Assembly (NCBI GenBank): GCA_035760665.1
Contig: DASTSN010000028.1
Location: 1-5,909, forward strand
Origin: DASTSN01 sp035760665
Lineage (GTDB): Bacteria > Bacteroidota > Bacteroidia > Chitinophagales > Chitinophagaceae
Direction of reading: 5' to 3'
DNA: 5,909 nucleotides
The position numbers and the translations under genes were made by a program. Positions 1 to 5,077 of the stretch are shown in pieces (position 1 is the stretch's first letter; every line of letters starts with the position of its first letter). The notes beneath the pieces were generated by a model. It searched no databases and was not told the DNA's origin. It was given only the letters and a program-made list of their open reading frames with translations.

Positions 1-470
1 CTCCGGGCAATTTTTCCTCCCTGACCAGGTTGCATTTCTATGTTATGAACCATGGTACCCAGGGGCATATTTTTCAATTGCAGGGCGTTACCAATTTCAG
101 GTGCTACATCATCGCCACTCACAATCTTTGTTCCTACCTGCAAACCCTGCGGCGCAATGATGTATCGCTTCTCGCCATCGGTGTATTGCACCAGCGCAAT
201 AAATGAGGAGCGGTTGGGATCGTACTCAATTGTCAATACAGTAGCTTCCACAGCTTTCTTATCTCGCTTAAAATCGATAATCCTGTATTGCTTTTTGTGA
301 CCGCCACCAATATAGCGCATGGTTAGGCGACCAGAGGAGTTACGTCCACCTGTGCTTTTTTTAGTTTCCAGCAAACTTTTTTCCGGTTCGTTGGTGGTCA
401 CCTCAGCATAGGCGTTTCCGATTCTCCAACGTGTACCTGCTGTTACCGGTTTGAATTTTTTTAATGCCAT
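1..470 (-). CDS. rplB: 50S ribosomal protein L2, N-terminal part (3' end outside window)
   Basis: L2 is a primary 23S rRNA-binding protein needed for subunit association and the peptidyl-transferase region. The reading frame starts at ATG 470 (MALKKFKPVTAG) and stays open for 156 codons to the left edge. The family is about 275 residues, so roughly the C-terminal 120, including the conserved His region of the C-terminal domain, are missing. Visible L2 hallmarks are GGRNSSGRLT (41-50), RYIGGGHKKQYRIIDFKR (52-69), EYDPNRSSFIALV (82-94), RYIIAPQGL (102-110) and the VHNIEMQPGQGGKIAR stretch (141-156) at the edge. It follows rplW after 52 bp. That gap has no strong Shine-Dalgarno site, only an A-rich AAGAAGAAACA run just before the ATG, as is common in Bacteroidota. 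It is the fifth gene of the operon and presumably shares the rpsJ promoter. The identification is secure; the partial state is due to the window edge. Confidence 0.97.
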   Translation of the reverse strand, partial: MALKKFKPVTAGTRWRIGNAYAEVTTNEPEKSLLETKKSTGGRNSSGRLTMRYIGGGHKKQYRIIDFKRDKKAVEATVLTIEYDPNRSSFIALVQYTDGEKRYIIAPQGLQVGTKIVSGDDVAPEIGNALQLKNMPLGTMVHNIEMQPGQGGKIAR

Positions 471-522
471 TGTTTCTTCTTTTTGCGAACTTATCAGCCT
501 CGCTTACTATTAATGAATTTGC

Positions 523-822
523 TTAGATATTAGCGTAGAGATCAATTGTTTCTCCTTCGGCTACTTTCACCAGGGCTTTTTTATACCCGGGTTTGCGGCC
601 GCTAATAAATCCTGCTTTTGTGTAGCGGGTTTTATTTTTTGCCGGCACCACGCTGGTATTTACATCCACCACGGTTACGCCGTAAAAATTTTCTACCGCT
701 TTTTTAATTTCCAGTTTGTTAGCCTTCTTCGCTACTTTGAAAGCGTAGCTACGCAGTTTTTCCTGCTGCCCATTGGCTTTCTCAGTTAAAATCGGCTTTA
801 TCAGTACGTCAGAAAGTTTCAT
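523..822 (-). CDS. rplW: 50S ribosomal protein L23
   Basis: L23 binds 23S rRNA domain III at the polypeptide exit tunnel and is the known docking site for trigger factor and SRP. The 99-residue product matches the usual family length of about 95-100. It opens with MKLSDVLIKPILTEKA, where the IKPILTEKA segment is the typical L23 N-terminus. It continues with YAFKVAKKANKLEIKKAVE (26-44), FYGVTVVDVNT (46-56) and the basic GRKPGYKKALVKV stretch (75-87), the exposed-loop-to-strand region of L23. The start at ATG 822 is the only sensible one. It lies 25 bp downstream of the rplD stop, with an A-rich leader (AAAAAAGATCAGAG) rather than a canonical Shine-Dalgarno site. Gene order rplD-rplW-rplB is the standard S10 operon order. 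Nothing is unusual. Confidence 0.97.
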   Translation of the reverse strand: MKLSDVLIKPILTEKANGQQEKLRSYAFKVAKKANKLEIKKAVENFYGVTVVDVNTSVVPAKNKTRYTKAGFISGRKPGYKKALVKVAEGETIDLYANI

Positions 823-847
823 CTCTGATCTTTTTTAATTGATTGAA

Positions 848-1480
848 TTATGCTTCTGCCTCTTGTTCGGCAAAAATCTTGGCAGCGGCTTCAGTTAAAA
901 CCAGCACGTCTGCATTAACAACATCATAGGTGTTCACATCGCTGAGTAACGCGCCGTTAATGGTGGGCACATTACGAAAGCTGAGGTAAACATTATCATT
1001 ATACTCAGGCATTACAAACAAGGCTTTTTTTCCGGCCACGTTCAGCTTGCCCAGCATATCGACAAACGTTTTAGTTTTTGGCGTTTCCAGGCTGATATCT
1101 TCTACCACTACAATGGCATTTTCTTTTGCCTTGGAAGAAAGGGCTGACATTTTAGCCAGGTCTTTCACCTTACGGTTCAATTTAATATCATAACCGTGAG
1201 GCTTCGGGCCAAAGATTGTACCACCACCCTTATAGAGCGGGTTGCGGATGTTCCCTTTCCGGCTTCCACCCGTACCTTTCTGGCGGTGCAGTTTACGGCT
1301 GGCACCTTTTACTTCTGCACGGGTTTTCACTTTGTGAGTACCCTGCCGCTGAGCAGCCAGGTATTGTTTTACAGCCAGGTAAATTACATGGTTGTTGGGC
1401 TCGATGCCGAAAATTTCTTCCGGCAGCTCAACGGTCCTGCCTGTTTTCTTTCCCTGTATATTTAAAACGTCAACTTGCAT
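848..1480 (-). CDS. rplD: 50S ribosomal protein L4
   Basis: L4 binds 23S rRNA domain I and lines the exit-tunnel constriction with a long loop. In enterobacteria it also represses its own S10 operon through the mRNA leader. The 210-residue product is close to the family length of about 200-210. The extended loop is clear at residues 66-97: RQKGTGGSRKGNIRNP, followed by a Gly-rich KGGGTIFGPKPHGYD segment. The globular part includes the VVVEDISLETPKTKTF stretch (124-139) and the typical C-terminal NTYDVVNADVLVLTEAA region (183-199). The Ala/Glu-rich tail ends EQEAEA. Its ATG lies 1 bp after the rplC stop codon. AGAAG, inside the end of rplC, sits a few bases upstream, so translational coupling to rplC is likely. 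Whether this L4 regulates its operon is unknown; the structured spacer upstream of rplC would be a natural target to test. Confidence 0.97.
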   Translation of the reverse strand: MQVDVLNIQGKKTGRTVELPEEIFGIEPNNHVIYLAVKQYLAAQRQGTHKVKTRAEVKGASRKLHRQKGTGGSRKGNIRNPLYKGGGTIFGPKPHGYDIKLNRKVKDLAKMSALSSKAKENAIVVVEDISLETPKTKTFVDMLGKLNVAGKKALFVMPEYNDNVYLSFRNVPTINGALLSDVNTYDVVNADVLVLTEAAAKIFAEQEAEA

Positions 1481-1481
1481 A

Positions 1482-2099
1482 TTACTTCTGGATTAAAACG
1501 ATTGAACCATTGTGGCCCGGAACAGAACCACTTATCAAAATGTAATTTTTCTCTGGGAAAATCTTCACCACTTTCAGGCCTTTAACCTTGACCCTGTCAC
1601 CACCCATGCGGCCGGCCATGCGCATACCTTTCATAACGCGGCTGGCATCGGAGGAGTTACCCAGCGAACCGGGTGCCCGCTGACGGTCGTGCTGACCGTG
1701 TGATTGTTCACCTACACCACTGAAACCATGGCGTTTTACAACACCCTGGAATCCTTTTCCCTTGGAGGTGCCAACGATATCAACATTTTCCCCTTCGGAA
1801 AAAATGTCAACAGTAACAGATTCACCAATATTTTTTTCGATAGAAAAATCCCGGAATTCTTTTACAAATTTTTTGGGGGCCGTGCTGGCTTTGGCGAAGT
1901 GATTTTTTTCAGCTTTTGTGGAGTGCTTGTCGTTTTTGTCACCAAAGGCTAGTTGAAGGGAGCTGTACCCGTCAGTTTCTTTTGTGCGTACCTGGGTGAC
2001 AACACAGGGACCAGCTTCGATAATTGTGCAGGCAGTTTGCTTGCCCGAAGGATCGAAGATGCTGGTCATGCCAATCTTTTTTCCAATAATACCTTTCAT
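1482..2099 (-). CDS. rplC: 50S ribosomal protein L3
   Basis: L3 is an early-assembling 23S rRNA-binding protein that reaches toward the peptidyl-transferase centre. I start it at ATG 2099 because MKGIIGKKIGMTSIF is the canonical L3 N-terminus, giving 205 residues (E. coli L3 has 209). An in-frame TTG eight codons upstream is not supported. Features seen are TSKGKGFQGVVKRHGFSG (111-128), GEQSHGQHDRQRAPGSLG (130-147), the KGMRMAGRMGGDRV core (157-170) and the C-terminal GSVPGHNGSIV (191-201). In E. coli, PrmB methylates Gln150 in GSIGQNQ; here the aligned residue is Asn148 (GSLGNSS), so that modification site appears to be absent. No clear Shine-Dalgarno site precedes the start. The gene is preceded by an unusually long, structured spacer and is followed after 1 bp by rplD. 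Confidence 0.96.
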   Translation of the reverse strand: MKGIIGKKIGMTSIFDPSGKQTACTIIEAGPCVVTQVRTKETDGYSSLQLAFGDKNDKHSTKAEKNHFAKASTAPKKFVKEFRDFSIEKNIGESVTVDIFSEGENVDIVGTSKGKGFQGVVKRHGFSGVGEQSHGQHDRQRAPGSLGNSSDASRVMKGMRMAGRMGGDRVKVKGLKVVKIFPEKNYILISGSVPGHNGSIVLIQK

Positions 2100-2395
2100 T
2101 TTGCTTACGGTTTTTCCCCGCAAGGTTGTTCAAGACAGACCAGCTTTGTTTTTATATAAGATTGGTCTTCAATCCTGGTTCATCGCCGACCTTTTCCCTT
2201 GTTTTCCCAAGATGGGAAGAGGAAGTACCGGCGATAAACAAACCTCGAAGGGCTTGTTTATATGTGAAACTCCAAAACATGTCGCATTGGAGCGTTTCAA
2301 ACTTCAGAGCTCTTTTCTTTCGCGGTTAGCGAAATTGAGAGATGAAAAATCATTTATAAGAACTAATGCCATGCCTTTTTTAAGGCCCGGCTCTT
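2100..2395 (-). promoter_or_regulatory. Structured rpsJ-rplC spacer: chain of six predicted hairpins
   Basis: This 296-bp gap holds no credible gene. Read as operon RNA (minus strand), manual inspection finds six hairpins in order. (1) 2386-2373: GCCUU/AAGGC with loop AAAA. (2) 2341-2310: CUCU/AGAG plus UUUCGC/GCGAAA with loop UAACC. (3) 2299-2265: UGAAAC-[GC bulge]-UCCAA paired with UUGGAGUUUCA, 11 bp. (4) 2260-2235: UAAACAAGCC/GGUUUGUUUA, 10 bp with one G-U and loop CUUCGA. (5) 2239-2178: GUUUAUCGCCG/CGGCGAUGAAC, 11 bp with one G-U, enclosing UUCCCA/UGGGAA. (6) 2168-2137: AGACCA/UGGUCU around an AU-rich 20-nt loop. The G-U pairs in (4) and (5) would be mismatches on the other strand, which favours RNA from the operon strand. 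Hairpins 4 and 5 share 2235-2239. No U-tract follows any hairpin, so a simple terminator is unlikely. A cis-regulatory ribosomal-protein leader is a hypothesis; a processing site or a repeated intergenic element are alternatives. No energies were computed. Confidence 0.55.
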
Positions 2396-2701
2396 TTATG
2401 CTTTAATTTCCACTTCTACCCCACTTGGCAAGTCCAGTTTGCTCAGTGCATCTACCGTGCGGGAAGAAGATGTATAAATGTCCAGCAAACGCTTATGCGT
2501 GCAAAGCTGGAATTGCTCACGGCTTTTCTTGTTAACGTGCGGCGAGCGCAATACAGTAAAGATCTTTCTACGCGTGGGCAGGGGAATTGGTCCTGTAACT
2601 ACGGCACCTGTGCTGCGCACTGTTTTTACGATTTTCTCGGCAGATTTATCTACCAGATTGTGATCGTAAGACTGTAATTTGATTCTAATTCGCTGAGACA
2701 T
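2396..2701 (-). CDS. rpsJ: 30S ribosomal protein S10 (NusE)
   Basis: S10 is a 30S head protein. As NusE it also joins the NusB/NusG antitermination and transcription-translation coupling complexes. The start is set at ATG 2701 (MSQRIRIKLQSYDHNLVD), giving 101 residues against about 101-105 for the family. An upstream TTG in the same frame overlaps the predicted promoter -7 box and is rejected. The S10 signature is unmistakable: GPIPLPTRRKIFTVLRSP (37-54) followed by HVNKKSREQFQLCTHKRLLD (55-74), the long ribosomal loop that also contacts NusB/NusG-type partners. It is the first gene of the ribosomal cluster here. A promoter lies about 30 bp upstream, and a beta-helix gene rather than fusA precedes it. 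A 296-bp spacer separates it from rplC, far longer than the other junctions in this operon. Confidence 0.97.
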   Translation of the reverse strand: MSQRIRIKLQSYDHNLVDKSAEKIVKTVRSTGAVVTGPIPLPTRRKIFTVLRSPHVNKKSREQFQLCTHKRLLDIYTSSSRTVDALSKLDLPSGVEVEIKA

Positions 2702-2707
2702 AGTCAA

Positions 2708-2730
2708 AACCCAATTTTCCGATTGGGGTT
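2708..2730 (-). repeat. Inverted repeat just upstream of rpsJ
   Basis: On the transcribed strand AACCCCAAU (2730-2722) pairs with AUUGGGUU (2715-2708). This gives 8 bp with one bulged C and a 6-nt loop, CGGAAA, ending 6 nt before the rpsJ ATG. If transcription starts about 5-8 nt after the predicted -7 box (near 2724-2727), the 5' arm would be only partly transcribed. It could therefore be a DNA-level site, a short 5'-end hairpin or chance. The function is unknown. Confidence 0.35.
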
Positions 2731-2731
2731 G

Positions 2732-2763
2732 CAAAGGTAGGATGCTGCACTATATCCTCCAAA
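2732..2763 (-). promoter_or_regulatory. Predicted Bacteroidota-type promoter for the S10 operon
   Basis: The minus strand has TTTG (2763-2760), a 20-nt spacer and TACCTTTG (2739-2732). This is an exact match to the -33 TTTG / -7 TAnnTTTG consensus recognised by the Bacteroidota housekeeping sigma factor. The expected start is near 2724-2727, giving a leader of roughly 25 nt before rpsJ. The rest of the 2702-2817 gap contains no convincing intrinsic terminator for the upstream beta-helix gene, so some read-through into rpsJ is possible. Confidence 0.7.
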
Positions 2764-2817
2764 TAGTTGGGAAAGAATTTTCTAGGAAATCACAAACTTT
2801 CAGTTCCTTCATTTTTG

Positions 2818-5001
2818 TTATTGCACTTTTTTCAGTTTCAGCCCTAGCGTAGCAAAGCCGCCAAGCTCCAGATGTTCAACTCTAAATGTGTGATTTCCAT
2901 TTAGATGAAGGGCAACCTGCCTGTGCGGGGATTCATCAAAATTATACAAGGATGGATTCCACTCGTCCAGCACCAGTTTTCCATCAACATATACCCGCAC
3001 GGCATCATCCCAGGTAACGCTGATAGCATAGTTGCCATCCGGCACTGCAACTGTGCCCTCTGCTACCGTAATAAACTGCGTATATTGTTTCCCCGCATTC
3101 ATTCCTCCCCACCAGGCATAATCCAGTTGTTTGACGTTTTGCGTTTTAAAAGGAACCGGGACGAAGTTATCCGGAAAAAGTTTACCGGTTTTTACCGGGT
3201 TATAAACACTTGTATCCAGTTCATACCATTTCACCTGCCAGTCAACAGGCTGGAAGAATTTTTGAAATATGAATTGATAGGGCTTTCCGGCTGGTATGGT
3301 TTGCCCAAAGGGAGTAACTACTTTTTCACCGGTGAATTCCAGCACAATGCGAATATCTGTCCGGCTGCTGTTCATTTTTTTGGCGCTGATGACTGCCGGT
3401 ATGCTACCGCTGGTACTGGAAAAACTATCCACTCCGCGAAAGGACTTGATTTTCCATTTTCCCGCCGGCCCTTTAATGACAAATTGCAGGACATTTCCCG
3501 TGTCGGTAGGATTGGTATTCCAAATGATAGGCGACCTAAAATCATAGGGCCCCCATTCAGTAACAAAAATGTTTTTCCTACCAGCCCATTGTGATGTGTT
3601 TTTAAAGGGATCAGCTGGATTATCAATAACCGGAATGTGTATGGAGGAATCATCAAAAAGCTGTTCGGTCAGCATTTCATTAAAGAGCGTGTCGAGATTG
3701 GTAACAGTGGAGTCAATCCTAAATAATTCTGTATTCCCGCGGTGAATATTGTTAAAAATATGCAGGCTGTCAGTTCTTGTTATTGCATAAGCGATACCGT
3801 TTTCCGTAAAATTATTATTGGTAACAATATAGTTGCGACTGCGGGTATCGCGGTAGCGAGCATAGCCCCAGTCGGCAGGCTGCGAAGCCCTGGCCCATAG
3901 GTGAATGGCCATTTTGTTTTTATAAAAAAGATTATAGGCAATTTCATTCTGCTGGCCGTGCTCGATGGCAATGGCCGTATTATTATTTCGAAATTGATTA
4001 CCGCTAATAACTGAGGCATAACTATAGCCGCCCCAAAGACCGTTATCGCATTCAAATATCCTGTTATCAATAATTTTATTCCGGCTGAATGTAAGTTCTA
4101 CGCCATTGGTTGGTGCATAAGAAAAATCATTGGCATAGAGGAGATTGTCGTTACAACCACCCTGTCCGTTGTCCATAGTTGTTTGCCCGGCCCAAAGAAA
4201 AAAACCATCCCCACTATGGGTGACATTATTCTTATAAAAAAGATTAGTATTGCTTTGCTCATACACCAAAATGCCCGCGCTGTCCTGGCCGCGGTAATAA
4301 ACACCATCGCTATAACCGCGCACATTAAAGATGAGCCGGTTGTACAGAAGCTGGTTGCTGCTGCTCCGATACATCGCAATGCCGACCCCTGAATTAAAAG
4401 AAAAATCATTGTTATAAACCAGGGCATTATTGCATTCCATCATCATCAATGCGTTTTGCCCGCCGGTTACTTTACAGTTTTTTATTACTGCATTATTACA
4501 TCCCCGCAGGTACATGGCAGTCCCGTAGCGCAGCCATTCATCGTTTTCGTTATGATGGTAACTCAGCCAGTCAGACAAGTCTTCTTTTTCCTGCGTGCTG
4601 TTCAGGTGCTGGCGGTAATTATAACTGAAATCGCAGTTTTCCAGCACCAATTCGTCCACGTTTTTTGCCAGCAATGCCACTTTGTATCCCTGCACTGATA
4701 AATTCCGGATAGTAACTTTTTTACTGTCGTGAATAAAAACAGCCAGCCCAAAAAATTCATCAGGTCTTTTGCGGCCAACACTTCCCTTTAATGCTGCAGT
4801 ATTAAAATCAACAACAATATTATTTCCGTGTATGGAAATAACGGGCTGCTGCAAACTTGTATCTGCATTAATTGAGTAAACTCCCTTTTTGATATTTGCC
4901 GACCGGGATATCTTCATTCCCTTTACCAGCCTGCTGACCTGTGAAAAAGCGCCTAAACCTACAAGCAAAATGAGGGGTAACAGGATAATTTTTTTTGTCA
5001 T
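2818..5001 (-). CDS. Secreted right-handed beta-helix protein with C-terminal PA14-like domain
   Basis: The 727-residue product is predicted to be exported. MTKKIILLPLILLVGLGAFS is a signal peptide with likely cleavage after Ser20, and no lipobox Cys follows. The start ATG 5001 is chosen because this peptide begins there; ATG 5052 would add 17 residues ahead of it. Residues about 55-425 form a parallel beta-helix of the NosD/CASH-like type. They contain irregular 20-25-residue turns with repeated Asn/Cys positions (LENCDFSYN, IKNCKVTGG, VYNNDFSFNSG, ISGNQFRNN, VTNNNFTEN). A middle region (about 465-600) contains TEWGPYDFRSPIIW (481-494) and beta-rich, Ig-like sequence. The C-terminus (about 625-725) resembles PA14, with DGNYAISVTWDDAVRVYVDG (655-674) then LVLDEW (676-681). 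Such proteins usually bind or process carbohydrate, but no catalytic residues can be assigned. The end, LKLKKVQ, does not look like a type IX sorting domain. The gene is co-oriented with rpsJ, 116 bp upstream of it, and divergent from the next gene. Confidence 0.88.
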   Translation of the reverse strand: MTKKIILLPLILLVGLGAFSQVSRLVKGMKISRSANIKKGVYSINADTSLQQPVISIHGNNIVVDFNTAALKGSVGRKRPDEFFGLAVFIHDSKKVTIRNLSVQGYKVALLAKNVDELVLENCDFSYNYRQHLNSTQEKEDLSDWLSYHHNENDEWLRYGTAMYLRGCNNAVIKNCKVTGGQNALMMMECNNALVYNNDFSFNSGVGIAMYRSSSNQLLYNRLIFNVRGYSDGVYYRGQDSAGILVYEQSNTNLFYKNNVTHSGDGFFLWAGQTTMDNGQGGCNDNLLYANDFSYAPTNGVELTFSRNKIIDNRIFECDNGLWGGYSYASVISGNQFRNNNTAIAIEHGQQNEIAYNLFYKNKMAIHLWARASQPADWGYARYRDTRSRNYIVTNNNFTENGIAYAITRTDSLHIFNNIHRGNTELFRIDSTVTNLDTLFNEMLTEQLFDDSSIHIPVIDNPADPFKNTSQWAGRKNIFVTEWGPYDFRSPIIWNTNPTDTGNVLQFVIKGPAGKWKIKSFRGVDSFSSTSGSIPAVISAKKMNSSRTDIRIVLEFTGEKVVTPFGQTIPAGKPYQFIFQKFFQPVDWQVKWYELDTSVYNPVKTGKLFPDNFVPVPFKTQNVKQLDYAWWGGMNAGKQYTQFITVAEGTVAVPDGNYAISVTWDDAVRVYVDGKLVLDEWNPSLYNFDESPHRQVALHLNGNHTFRVEHLELGGFATLGLKLKKVQ

Positions 5002-5014
5002 GGAATTGCGTTTA

Positions 5015-5047
5015 TTTGCAGCCGTTGTGTTAAACCTGCTAAATTTA
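5015..5047 (+). promoter_or_regulatory. Candidate promoter for the plus-strand membrane protein gene
   Basis: TTTG (5015-5018), a 21-nt spacer and TAAATTTA (5040-5047) fit the Bacteroidota -33/-7 pattern with one mismatch in the last position of TAnnTTTG. A start near 5052-5055 would give a leader of about 25 nt before ATG 5078. TAAATTTA is a perfect palindrome, so the box itself could be read from either strand. However, no well-spaced TTTG was found for the minus direction, and the promoter of the beta-helix gene remains unassigned. Confidence 0.4.
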
Positions 5048-5061
5048 ATCATCCTTTAGCA
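5037..5061. repeat. 7-11-7 inverted repeat in divergent intergenic region (candidate operator)
   Basis: TGCTAAA (5037-5043) and TTTAGCA (5055-5061) are perfect inverted copies separated by 11 bp, an 18-bp centre-to-centre spacing. The repeat overlaps the candidate -7 box and predicted start of the plus-strand gene and lies 36-60 bp upstream of the beta-helix start. This is the position expected of a dimeric repressor site acting on both genes. It could also be a leader hairpin or chance in AT-rich DNA. Confidence 0.35.
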
Positions 5062-5077
5062 AAGCATAAAAAACTGA

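Noticed and set aside
2100..2123. TTG start eight codons upstream of rplC
   Set aside because: MKGIIGKKIGMT is the conserved L3 N-terminus, and the extra residues RGKTVSK have no counterpart in the family.
2373..2386. Hairpin just after the rpsJ stop as an intrinsic terminator
   Set aside because: The stem is only 5 bp, and on the transcribed strand it is followed by AUGGCAUUAG rather than a U-tract. Terminating here would also cut off essential downstream ribosomal genes.
1984..2406. 140-codon plus-strand frame across the rpsJ-rplC spacer
   Set aside because: It overlaps the 5' part of rplC and the end of rpsJ, has low-complexity-like sequence with no domain and no ribosome-binding site. 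The spacer shows RNA-like pairing on the opposite strand instead.
2740..2817. Terminator after the beta-helix gene
   Set aside because: Only a weak AGGAA/TTCCT pairing with a 15-nt loop and no adjacent U-run was found, which is not enough to call.
2905..3594. 229-codon open frame on the plus strand, antisense to the beta-helix gene
   Set aside because: Its translation shows no recognisable domain, and it is fully overlapped by a strongly supported gene with signal peptide and domains. It is most likely a codon-bias shadow.
3372..4427. Minus-strand open frames of 94-109 codons in a second frame of the beta-helix gene
   Set aside because: They are same-strand shadows within the intact beta-helix gene, with Met/Ile/Pro-rich compositions typical of out-of-frame reading. 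No evidence of a frameshift in the main gene.
5002..5052. Upstream ATG (5052) for the beta-helix gene
   Set aside because: It would put 17 polar residues before a compact, well-formed signal peptide that starts at ATG 5001, and it would begin inside the inverted repeat overlapping the candidate promoter.
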